From: Phialocephala subalpina
Taxonomy: Eukaryota; Ascomycota; Leotiomycetes; Helotiales; Mollisiaceae
Assembly (NCBI GenBank): GCA_900073065.1
Contig: FJOG01000058.1
Span: 14,280-78,279, forward strand
DNA length: 64,000 nt
Reading direction: 5' to 3'
Part shown: one piece after another, positions 11,169 through 21,831 of the stretch
How positions within the stretch are numbered: position 1 is the stretch's first letter
Layout of the letters: each line of letters begins with the position of its first letter
The notes under the pieces: model-generated
The model's database searches: none
Told to the model about the DNA's origin: nothing
Seen by the model: only the letters and a program-made list of their open reading frames with translations
Position numbers and translations under genes: made by a program

Positions 11169-13476
11169 CTATGATTTGATTTGGCAGAGTCGTCCCTAGC
11201 AGGAAGAAATGCAGTTAGTAAACCTCCTCACAAACTTCGGGCCTCGTACTGGGCACGAATGGGAATCTATCTCACAGAAAAATACTCACATTCTGACTCG
11301 GCCACCCAGCATTCCCATTCCTCACCTCCCACCCCTCACTCCCCACCGCTGTCGGCGCCCAAAACGCATTCCAAGGATCAATCGTCTGCTTGATACCCAA
11401 CAACCTCTCATAATTATCACCATAAAAACTTTGCTGCCAGTTCGGCTCGCTCGGATCCGCTTCTCCCATGTAACTCCCTGCGCCGGGACTGACATCTCTC
11501 CAAGGCTGGAAATACTTATCAAACCTCGCTTTTCTGACTATTTGCTCTGAAATAGGTCCAACTGCTGGGCTAGAATCCCAGCCTTGAGCGTGGATTGCGG
11601 CTATTCTATAGGCAGGGCCGACTGCGTTGTCAGGGTTGCCTGCTACGTCCATCGTTGGACAGTGGTTGATACCGTGGAAAGTATATCCACCCTCTGCGAC
11701 GAAGTTCCTAATCGCAGTTACAGTTAAGTCGAGGAGGTCATCGTCTTTGAAATTCTCCCGTGGGAATAATCGACTCGCAAGTCTCGTATTCATTTCTCCC
11801 GGCCCTCGAGAAGGATACGCAGACGCAGCAGCAAAGATCGCCTCTACCTCCGCTGCACCTGCTCTCGTCACCGTTGGCGTTGCATACGGATTCGTGATAT
11901 TGACCCCTGCGTCATTCAGCTCCTCAAAGAAGGTCGAAGTGAAAGCCGTTCCTTGCGTGTAATTGAGACCCGGTAAAGAGAGCGAAGATGTGAAGGTAAG
12001 AGTGCCGTTAGGACCTGGTCTGATGAAATTATAACCTATGCCTCCAGCGTCGCAGATTTGAAGGCCCCATTTGAGGTACGTGCGTATTCCAGTCCAGAAT
12101 GATTCGTTTGAGACAGTTGGGACGTAGTGGGACAGGTTGGCGGTTGTGAAGATTATGTTTGAGAAACCTATTGAGACAGGGTCATAGGCTTTAGTGATTA
12201 CTGAGGTTACGACTCCGTATGTGCCTTGAAGGTGTGAGCATGCTTGATGGGATGATGGGTGACTAGGACTCACTTCCGCCTCCACCACGAAGTGCCCAGA
12301 ATAGATCTGTATTGTTGGTTGGGTCAGCAGTCACAAACCTCCCATCAGCGGTCACGACCTCGAGTGACAGCATTTGATCAGCGCCAAGTCCGTAGTAAGA
12401 AGTGTAAGTAGAATGACCACCGCCTTGAAACCAACCTCCTGCAACACCAACAGTACCTGCAGGAGCCACGATGGTTACGTTGGCGGTGCTCGCAAGATTC
12501 CCGACTTCAAAGGATTGGATGCCGGCTGCCACTCTGGCTGCTTTTCCTTGGTAATTACCGATGGAGACAGATGGGAGGTACTCGAAGCTCTTTAGGTTGT
12601 GAGTCCATACGCTCAGTGACCCTGCACCGGCCGATCCTCCTCGCATATCATGACCGGTGTTTCTGTTGACTTTATTAGCCGCGGGGCAGCTTGGGATTTT
12701 GAAAGTGGATGGATGGATGAGCACTTGAGCTGAGATGAACCTACTTGATGATCAGACGAATGTTCGAGTTGCGAGCAAAGTTGACTGCAAGTTGAACGTC
12801 TGTAACGGAGTCAGTGATTGCACGCGAAAGGTCCTTGGAGTGCCGTAGTTGCTTCCCGTGTCCTCTCTGTGGTTTCAATGATTCACCCTGGCACTCTGCT
12901 TGGTGAGAAGTAAACTATGAATCTTTTCTTACGTTTGACAGTTGTGACATTAACCACATACGCAGGATAAGCATCTAAATTGCACGTCGAAGCGCTTGCA
13001 CTTATGTTCGAAGAATCCGACGGCGGGCACGAATCGCCATCCAACCACTCGTTCACAATCGCCACAGGATCATCATTTCGAAGTTTGTCATAGAAGTAAT
13101 TTGCCTTCACCGTAGCACACTGAGTTGCCTCGTATGTTGGCTGATAACAGACTTTCGCAGGCGGGACTCCCTTGATCAGTGCTCCACCAAGAGTGTCGTT
13201 GAACTTCTTCCATTCGGCATCACTTGGCCACTGTGCGTCGCCGGGATAGACTTTGCAGTCAGTCGTGGAGTTGATGTTTGAGGATGGACTTGGGGACGCT
13301 CCAAAGTCTATCCGGGAATAGTTTCTGACATCGGAATCGGCCAATTGGATGCTTTCGTATGGGAAGTTGACCGCATGGACGGAGATAGTCTGAACGAGGA
13401 TCCATAGGACGTAGAGAAAGAACATGCTTGGTATCCGGGAACCAGTAACTTGAACAGATGTACAACAAGCTTTCAT
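11169..13476 (-). CDS. Secreted FAD-linked oxidase, berberine-bridge-enzyme type
   Basis: Extracellular flavoprotein of the FAD_binding_4 plus BBE C-terminal type, which oxidises alcohols, sugars or alkaloid-like substrates. Five exons, 13476-12933, 12799-12745, 12662-12274, 12224-11290 and 11195-11169, join in phase to 649 residues. The last exon is only nine codons including the stop, so the end reads SQNGRLCQIKS. A hydrophobic segment (MFFLYVLWILVQTISVHA, starting at the second ATG, about 13425) is a signal peptide; the true start may be there. The FAD domain shows KNTGHDMRGGSAGAGSLSVW, whose His is the usual site of covalent FAD attachment, then GVAGGWFQGGGHS and FWALRGGGGSTYGVV. The second covalent residue, Cys in some relatives, is Gly here. 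Many N-x-S/T sites fit secretion. No lesions. Substrate unknown. Confidence 0.9.
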
Positions 13477-14668
13477 GGATCGTTCACCATAATTGGCGGT
13501 CCTCTAGGTTTTATTCATGTTGACCGTTGGGGTAGATCGAAGTGCCGAAGCTCTCCAGGTGGTGGTACTACCCGATCTGAAAAGGAGCATCGGATAATAG
13601 ATGGATATCTCTTCAATTCCAGGCCTGAATGTGGGAGGTCCCACAAAGGAAGGAAAGGCTTATTTCGAGTCCCGATCTTGATAACAAAACAGAACAGCCT
13701 CATTCCTTGTGCCATTCTGCAAGTATGTGTCGAGTCGCTCCTGCTAAAATAATTCAGGCTAAACCAGGCAAATTCGGACGAACGTGGGAACAATGTAAAA
13801 AGAGCTGATGTAGGTACTGAAAGCTACCGTGGCTTGCAGGATACACTTCTTGGAATTCCTAGACCATCTCCGCCGTCAACCTCGCCTTGAAGTTGGTGGG
13901 ATGTGGGACAATCATGTGATAGTTGGAATTTTCCCTCAAAATGAGTTGGTGAAAAAGTAATTGTGAACCTCAAAGATGGTAAGGTCGAAAGAAGACTTCA
14001 ATTTCATCCATTGCTGCGTGGTAGTGTGTCAGAGCTTCGCTTTTATCGTGCGAGAAGGAGAGAAATTTTGCAGCCGAGACTTGACCAACGACTGCCGAGG
14101 TCGGCGACCCTACAAGTGAAGGAAGGTCGCTTCGTCCACTTCACAACACAACACCAAATCGAACCCCAAGTGAGGTGAGGTTATCCTATATATTATAATC
14201 CGTCCGGAGAAGACGATGGAGAACGGGGGAGGCATCCAAGCTAACGAGGTTACGTAAGACTACCTTGAGGATTTATCCTCTCTCTCCTTCGTCCTTCCGT
14301 CCAAGTGTTTGTTTGCAGCGGGTTCCCCGAGATCTGCACAGGTCAGCACCACACGATCTCGGAACCCTGGAATGTTCATTTTCAACGCTATTATCCAATC
14401 GAAATGGAAATGGCTCTGACACACGACTTCCTTCTCGAGTGGCAAGGGAACTGTCGAAGATAAGCTTTTGAACACCTTCCTGAACTGGACTCATACCCCG
14501 CTGTCGCGTCGCCACACGAACGAGCTGACCGCGACAGCATATGATAATTATGAGATGATAAGAGTTGGGAAGTCCCAAGACTGACGTGGGCGCTGTCTGT
14601 CGTTGTCCAGTTTCAACGACCGCTCCTTTCAAGTCCCCATCTCAACGTCAACATCGCACCTTCCGACC
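13477..14668. promoter_or_regulatory. Divergent upstream region between FAD oxidase and NCS1 permease
   Basis: 1.2 kb with no recognised gene. It must hold promoters for both diverging genes. Short open frames here lack codon bias or family resemblance. Confidence 0.4.
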
Positions 14669-16282
14669 ATGTCAACAGATTTTGAAGAGAAGGGCATGGG
14701 CATCAAGCCCTACGTCTCTGACGGCGACTTCAGCGAAGACCCAGAATTGCCGCCCAATCTTCAAGCTGTGGCCCACAAAGGATTCCTGGGCACCCTTCGA
14801 CGCTATGAGGACCTCATGGACAAGAAGATCGGGGTTGAGGCTCATGGACCTGCACGGATGCTGCCAGAGAATCGCGACCCTGCTTACAGCAAATGGAGCA
14901 ACCAAATCGTAATGGCATTGATGTGGGCAAGTGGAACGATGAACCTCAGCTGTTTCACCACTGGATTCTTAGGATGGGAACTGGGATTGTCGCTTTCTCA
15001 AACGATCTGGATTACGATCGTTGCCAGTTTTGTTGGGAGTGCAGTCACGGTGAGGTTGTTCCTCCCTTCTCTGTTACCCAAAACCTAATTGTGCCAGGGC
15101 TGGTGTGCAACCATGGGGCCCGCAACTGGATTGAGACAAGTCAGCATTTCTCGCTATAGCATGGGATGGTGGCCTGCCAAAATCATTGCGTTCTTGAATG
15201 TTATCGAACAAGTCGGATGGTCGTCCGTCGGATGCATCACGGGAGGTCTTGCTCTCTCAGCAGTCTCTGACGGGAAAATCAACCTCGTCCTCGGCGTCGT
15301 GATCGTCGCCGTCATCGGCCTGATCTTCTCATTCGTCGGTCTCCGCGCCGTCCTCTCCTACGAGAAGTATGCATGGGCGGTATTCTTCATCATCTTCATG
15401 GTCATGTACGGCGAACTCGCACCCCATGCCTCCCTCTCATCTCCAGCAACCGCAACGGGCTTAACAAACAAAGGTGCCTGCCTCACCCTCTTCGCTGTTG
15501 TCTACGGCTCATCCAACTCGTGGTGTTCCATCGTTTCGGATTATTACTGCCAATACCCGGTCAACACGTCGAAATTCAAAGTCTGGATCCTGACCACTTG
15601 CGGTATCGCGATCCCGACTTGCATCGGCATGGTTCTGGGTTGTTGCGTTGGAAGCACCATGGGCATCAATCAGGAATGGGCCGACATCTATGACGACCAA
15701 GGCGTAGGATGGCTTCTTCAACACATCCTATATCCTCGAGGCTTCGCAAAGTTCCTGCTGGTGATTCTGGTAATGAGTGGTATTGGCATGAACTGCATTG
15801 CGATTTATTCCGGCGCCCTCTCGATCCAGCAATTCGCCCAACCCCTCTCCCTCATCCCACGTTTCTTCTGGACCTTGATAGTCTTCGTCGCTATCCTCTT
15901 GATTGGTATCGCGGGACGGAACCACCTCCTTCTCGTTCTCCAAAACTTCTTGTCGTTGCTTGGGTACTGGAATACAAGCTTCTTCGTGATCCTGTTCACC
16001 GAGCATTATTGGTTCCGAGATGGCTGGAATGGATTCCATAAATATGACTTGACAGCTTGGAATACAGCGAGCAAGATGCCGGTTGGGGTTGCGGGGTTTG
16101 CGGCATTTGCTGCCGGTATCGCTGGAGCCGTCATTGGAATGGATGAAACTTGGTGGGTAGGACCGATTGCGAGAAAGATTGGCGGTTATGGGGGTGATGT
16201 GGGGAATGAGTTGGCGTTGGTGTTTACGCTGGTCACGTATGTACCGGTGAGGTATTTGGAGTTGCACCTTGTTGGGCGTTGA
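14669..16282 (+). CDS. NCS1 family purine/cytosine permease
   Basis: Proton-coupled plasma-membrane permease of the nucleobase-cation-symport-1 family, closest in layout to fungal Fcy2-like purine-cytosine permeases. Two exons, 14669-15049 and 15098-16282, give 521 residues, a normal length. A charged cytosolic N-terminus precedes MLPENRDPAYSKWSNQIVMA. GWCATMGPATGLRQVSISRY spans the region after the 48-nt intron, followed by MGWWPAKIIAFLNVIEQVGW. About twelve hydrophobic segments follow, with TEHYWFRDGW near helix 10. The start is the ATG giving MSTDFEEKG; an in-frame ATG at 14603 would add 22 residues. No lesions. Uptake of adenine, guanine, hypoxanthine or cytosine is the family expectation; which one cannot be read from sequence. 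Confidence 0.92.
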
Positions 16283-16454
16283 AGGGGACCATGGCGCAAC
16301 AAGTGTAGAGATGGGCGTCACGAATGTTGCATATTACATAAAAGTGCATACAGTTTGCCAGCAAACAACGGGTCAGCTATAAGAACATTGCCCTTCCCTC
16401 CTACTATTCAGAATCGTCAGTCTCCGCCGTCGTTGGCTTCAGCTCTACGAGTGG

Positions 16455-18230
16455 AACCTTGTGATGTATAGATTTTATATCTATCCCATCATCTCCTAAT
16501 TACTTGAGCTATTAAGTTCAAAACTAGCTCCAGTTCCTCGAAAGGCAGGCTCGAATGGGACTAGTTCGTAGCAACTTAATCGGAGCCAAAAACTGGTGAT
16601 TTGGAAGTTCTCGAGGTGTATAAAATCTTCCCCCTGTCATCCTTGCCTGCTCTATCCAACGCCAACTAACATCTCAACACCGCAACTCTACAACACATAC
16701 GACACCGAGATACAACGTCTACCGCATCATACGCAGCAGTATCTTAGGCATTCGCTTCCCTCAACTGACACAAGATCCTCATCTTTGCGTATGTTTCTCA
16801 ACGTCACATCGCAAGCACAATCTCTTCCATCACCTCATCACCTTATAACCTCAACATCTCAACGTCAACCCCTGCTCAGCACGATGGCTGTCGACAATGC
16901 TAATGCGCCAGACTCATCGAGTCATGACATCGAAACCTCCGCAGGAACAATCCCTGCCGCAGCACCCTCGTCAACCGAAGACATGAACTCGCATGATTCT
17001 AGCCATATCGTCAACACTGAGCATGTTCGAGGCCCGGCGCAGAAGAGAATGAAGGTCACCAAGTTGAGTCCAAAATATCGCAAGTGGCTACGTGATCCAA
17101 AGAGAACATTCCCATGGGAGAAGCTTCCATATGAGATCCGCAAGCAGACCTTTGCTCTTGTCAACGATGACTACGGCTCGTCGCGATTTTCGTAAAAGAC
17201 TACTAGAGGGTTCATGTGCGCTGGTAGCATGCCAGCTCCTGTTATTGCTCTCAGGCTTCCTCCGACTTCGTATGATCATGTTCTCCAATGGTTCTGGAAA
17301 CAGAATGGATCAAAGTGGACGCGCCCATTGGATATGTACCGAACAAAAATGAACGCGGAGGAAAAGAAGGTGATCAGATCACTGGAACTTACACGTCCAA
17401 AGAATGACAATGAATTCACTCGCGCACCGGGACAACTCCAGAGATTTACCAATTACTTTTCGGGCGCAGTCAATAGTCGCCATATCACCTTCTCACCATG
17501 CACGGAATTTAACCATCCTAGACACCCCTCCAACATGGCCCACTGGATCACCGAGTTCCCTCTCTAGCTTCGAGCATTCAAGTCCCTTAAGTCTGTCACA
17601 ATTTAGATCCCATTTATACACGAAATATTCGACGAATCTCTAGAGAGTAAGATTATAGAAGCTCTGATAAGAAGGATAAACAGGAAGTTCGGAGTCAAGG
17701 GTAGACTTAAGACTACGTTGGACGAGATATTCGATTGGGGCTGCATACCTGATTGGGAGCCAATTCAGGATTCGGACCATATTACCCCATGGGATTATCT
17801 GAACGACGAGAGGAGCCCAAGGCCTGTAAATGGGTCTGTCCAGGTTTGGACTTGGAAAGTTCCTGTTGGCCAGAGTATGGACTGGTCTCAAGACCTTGGT
17901 TGGGAATGGAGGTTCACTCATTTGATATCTGTAGATGAGCCATATGGCGAGTATGATAGAAAGAAAGCGGAGAAAGAACTGAAGGCGGAACAAAGGGATT
18001 ATTGGGGCAGCATGTTTGAAGATTCATCATCGTCATCAGAGGAGGAGGAGGAAGAGGAACATGGCAAGGAGTCAGATTTAGCATTTGTGTAAGGACGTTA
18101 TTGGCATATGCCTAATGTAGGAATACTGAAAAATTGGTGTCAAGACATGCCAAACCTCATCCATATGACGCGATTGCTTTGAGAATTTGTGTTCTTGAAT
18201 CTGCATTTCATCTCTCGTCGAGGAACTAGG
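16455..18230 (+). repeat. Tandem duplication, unit 1
   Basis: Unit 1 of a direct duplication. Matching landmarks in the two units include an upstream block (TTTTATATCT, then a CTCCAG block, then GGAGCCAAAAACTGG versus GGAGCTAAAAATTGG, then GGAAGTTCTCGA), a CATCTCAACACC-like leader, the gene body and an acidic tail. Edges are approximate because the copies have diverged. Confidence 0.7.
16884..18092 (+). pseudogene. Unknown gene, duplicated copy 1, three in-frame stops
   Basis: One continuous frame of about 400 codons broken by three stops and no frameshift: TAA at 17193-17195, TAG at 17565-17567 and TAG at 17604-17606. The N-terminus is polar, then TFPWEKLPYEIRKQTF, which resembles the LPxEIRxxIF start of fungal F-box-like proteins. 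YDHVLQWFWKQNGSKW, NGSVQVWTWKVPVGQSMDW and an acidic tail with seven Glu in a row follow. Copy 2 has FPFWLRGFKSL where copy 1 has FPL-stop-LRAFKSL, so at least one stop is TGG to TAG. A TATA-like element (GTATAAAA) lies at about 16617, well upstream of the ATG. Function unknown; the F-box-like label is weak. Confidence 0.7.
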
Positions 18231-18264
18231 TGTATTAAAGTTTGAACTTGAACTTGATCCCAGC

Positions 18265-19850
18265 AAGCCTTTTATATCTGCCCCTCCTCTCTACCAACTA
18301 CTTGGGAATTTAAGCTTAAATACAGCTCCAGATTGGGATTTCTGTATAGAAGGAAGACCATGAAGAAGAACTAGGACTAGATTTTAATCGCTTAGTTGGA
18401 GCTAAAAATTGGGAATGGGGAAGTTCTCGACGTTTATTTGTTTATCTGGTTGGAAAGTTGAATAACCACATCCTGTTCTTCATCATCCAGTATCCAGTAT
18501 CTTCTCGCGCGACACCACAACTTTACAATATATTATAGCTCGAGACCTCTTCTAGCTTGACGTATTACGCAACAAGCCTCCACGCTATCTATTGTCCATC
18601 AATCAAAAAGAATTTGCGCTCCTCATCAAAGAACGCGTCGCATTGCACCCAGCCAAACTCGTCGCTTTCAATCAACATCATTCGCACAGCCCATATGTCA
18701 CTCACCACCAAGGCGCAAGAGTTCTGGAGCCAATCTATCGAAGTTGCGCATATTGAAAGCAGAGAATCCAAGAACGAACAGAGAGGATTCCCATGGAGAA
18801 ACTTCCCTTCGAGATCCGCGAAAAGATATTCGGAGACGTCCGCAAGGAATATGCCATACGTCTGACCACCGACCGTACCGAATATTCCACGTATGATCGC
18901 AAGTCTGGCGAGATGCCTTCTCTTGTCGTCGCCCTCCGAAGCCTCTCGGCATCATAGTCGCATGTCTTGCAATGGTTCCGCAAGCACAATGGATCGTCCT
19001 TCACACTTGAAATGATTGACTGCCCTTTCAAAGGCATGAACACGGAGGAGATGAAGTTAGACGAACCTTCGATAACTGGAGGACCTGGATTTGCCACATC
19101 GAACGAAGTTACGCGTCCATTTAAGATCGCCGAGAAGTTCCCCAAACGTCTTCTACAAGCACCATACATCCGCCATGTCGACTTCGCTCCGATGGAAGAT
19201 TTCTGCTGAGGTCAGCAATGCGTGGGATGTCATACACTTAATGACTGAGTTTCCCTTCTGGCTTCGGGGTTTCAAGTCACTACAATCTCTGGCTGTGGAA
19301 ATTCCATGCATAGGGAGGGCTATTCCATGATAGACTTCAAGGAAAGCTCTTGCAGGAGTTGATGCGCAGAATACAGAAGAGGATCGGAGTTGAGGGACAT
19401 TTCGATTGCGAAAAAATTCTTGGCTGCCATGGCCTGAATTTGGGGTGGACTGCATTCTGGCACGGAATAAAAGACGAGGAGAATTTCCACCAGTGGTGCG
19501 CACTATGGAAGGAGCGAAATCCCCGACGTGTACTTGGTGAGGTTCATGTCTGGACCTGGGAAGCTGTAGCTAATCAGACTATGGACTGGTCCCAAGCTAA
19601 TCTTGCTGGGAGTGGACATTCACTCATCTGGATTTTGTGGCTGATCCTGTCGGAAGAGTAGAAGGGTGGGAGGAACAGAAGGAATTAGGCCACATACCTT
19701 CGGGCAGTGAATTATAGGACCTTGGGGAAGAGGCGTCGGAGCAGGAAGAAGAAGAAGAAGAAGAAGANGAAGAAGAGTAAGAAGAAGCCGGGTCTGCAGA
19801 TCACGTAAGGACTACCAGCAACAATGACTCTGCCAACGACGAGAACACGG
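18265..19850 (+). repeat. Tandem duplication, unit 2
   Basis: Second unit of the direct duplication described for 16455-18230, in the same orientation. It ends in a (GAA)n tract encoding the acidic tail, with one ambiguous base at 19768. Sequence similarity includes the upstream region, so the whole gene was copied, promoter included. Confidence 0.7.
18695..19805 (+). pseudogene. Unknown gene, duplicated copy 2, stops and frameshifts
   Basis: Diverged copy of the gene at 16884. It begins MSLTTKAQEFW and reads into FPW. There a missing base (TGGAG versus TGGGAG in copy 1, about 18794) shifts the frame, and EKLPFEIREKIF continues in another frame. TAG at about 18956 interrupts LSAS-stop-SHVLQWFRKHNGSSF where copy 1 has a Tyr codon. 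Further downstream, EFPFWLRGFKSLQSL, EVHVWTWEAVANQTMDWSQ and the Glu-rich tail lie in different frames. It is more damaged than copy 1. Function unknown. Confidence 0.65.
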
Positions 19851-20476
19851 AGGAGGCTAAGGAGGCGATTATGTTACGGGGAACGAAATTGAGCTGGCCG
19901 AGGCAGCTAAAAGTATTGTTATTGGGGGTCGAGGAGTGCGAGTGAGCTCATGCAAAGGAGCCAGCCTTGCTGTATTAAAAGCCTTGAGATACGGTTAGGA
20001 TTTCGAGGATTGTATGGAACTGTAATAGCTAGATAACCAGTGGACGGATACTAAACTTCAATAGCACTGACAGCCCGAGTCCTGTCCATGAAGTGTGATC
20101 ATTCTATCTGTATACTTGAATAGGCAGCCCTGTTGTTCGTCGGAGCATGGAACACTTGCTGCCAGTTGCTGAACTCGGATACAAAATGAATTCCAACTAT
20201 TCCAAAGGAATATAAGTGCACCAAGAAAGCTTTATCAGGTTCAGCAATTACTTAAGCCAACTTGTCGGCTTAGTGTTCTTGATGATAAGGATGCGAAACA
20301 TTAGAAGACTTCGGAAATACACGATGAGAGCCCCATGCTCATTATGAAGCCAGAAAATGCCACCTCTAGTCACCACGCAAAACTTCAAGTCTCCAATATC
20401 AATATTGACGATACTCGTACTGGTCTCACTAATCCTTTAATTGTTGCCAACTTCCTCTGCTTCTGAATCTCTGCCG
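19851..20476. other. Intergenic
   Basis: No gene recognised between the duplicated pseudogenes and the ZZ-finger gene. Confidence 0.5.
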
Positions 20477-21608
20477 TCACCTCGCCGTCTGTAACTGGTT
20501 GTTCGCATGTCTCAATGCATTCTGCTGAATCTGCTGCATGAGAGCTTGAATATGTGGCGGCGTGACCATCGGGATAATCTCCCTCTGAACATCTCCTTTC
20601 TCTCTCCGAATCGGAATCTGATAGGATCTCAAAGCACGGTTGAGGTATGCCCATCCTTGAGAGGTGTTGGCGAGAATGTCCATAGCGCCACCATTGATGA
20701 AGCCACGGAGGATCAGCAGAGGCATGGGGTTGGTGGGACCTCCTAAGTTTTCAGAGAGGAGGGATGAGAAAGTAGATCGGAGACCGCCGGATTGAGGCTG
20801 GTTTCGAGGTCGTTCACGGAGGATGTACTCAACTGAACAGAGATCATGGGCCTGTTTCAAGACACCGTCGGTCGTGGATTATTTATTGGCGAAGGCCGTT
20901 GTGTATGTGTTCCTCCCTAGGCTAAAGTTAGAAGAGTCTTGAAATATTACAAGAGGATCAAATGAACAATCTTCATGAGGTGAGCTGGAACCTTTTCATT
21001 ACAAGAAAAGCAGGTCCCACTGAAGGATACTAAGTCTTTCTAGTATGCTTACGGGTCCAGACATCGCCATCTAATAAAGAATCAATTTACGTACATATAT
21101 TTTGCTGAGCAGAATATCCTTGGGCTTCCATGAACGGAGAATAGGCCTCTGGGGTAAGAGATCCAGTTAGAGATGGATCTAGATAGGAAAATATTTGCTG
21201 CATCATCGCCACGAAAATTGGAGCAGGACTTGAATCTGGATTGAAAAGAGGCGTCCAAGGCCCGTTTTGGCCATTCGGCGGATTCGAAGCTTTAGGTGCG
21301 TATGAAGGAGGTTGTCTATTATTCTGCTGCCGTTGAAGAGGTGCATTTCCTGCTGGCTGAGGACCCACACCGCGCTGTCCGTTTCCAGAGCTCGGAACCA
21401 AGTCGGACTGAGGAGACGGATGAAGCTGACCACTAACCCCGCTATTTCTGACCAGAGTTAAAGGATGCTGCGCGGTATGATTGCCGGAGAATTGACCAAG
21501 GACATAACAATTCGTGCAGGAATCGTAATCAAGGCATGTCTGGCAGTGTATCCGAGCCTTCTGAGGTGGAATCTGCTGACGACAGCCATCACAAATGAAA
21601 TTTAACAT
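20477..21608 (-). CDS. ZZ-type zinc finger protein with EF-hand-like segment (model uncertain)
   Basis: The N-terminus at 21608 carries a ZZ zinc finger, roughly residues 6-50: FICDGCRQQIPPQKARIHCQ, then CLDYDSCTNC and a paired-His end NHTAQHPLTLV. A Gln/Pro/Asn-rich linker follows. Next is an EF-hand-like stretch, YLDPSLTGSLTPEAYSPFM. The C-terminal exon, from about 20860 down to 20477, reads RERPRNQPQSGG, MPLLILRGFINGG and GWAYLNRALRSY, a layout seen in fungal ZZ-domain proteins. The joining region, about 20861-21086, needs one or two introns. A donor GTACGT follows the first exon. I could not find a stop-free join; a TAA in frame with the last exon lies at about 20881. So the gene may be intact with an exon I missed, or broken. 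Confidence 0.6.
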
Positions 21609-21831
21609 TTTTACAACACTGGATCTAAGAGATTGAGGAGTGTGGTCGCGATGAGATATTTCGTGAGGTCAAGAGAGAAGGTCGAGCAAAGTTTCGGTGA
21701 CGCTGTTGCTTTTTCAGCTTTCACCCTGAGCGGTTTGCTGCCCAATCAGAAAAGAACTACCAAGCCAGAATGTCTCCAATTGGGACAAATTGTAACACGC
21801 CACTTGAGTAAACAATAATTACAGTGGAGGG

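Noticed and set aside
19741..19790. GAA tract as a regulatory microsatellite
   Set aside because: It aligns with the Glu-rich coding tail of the neighbouring duplicate copy, so it is a coding relic.
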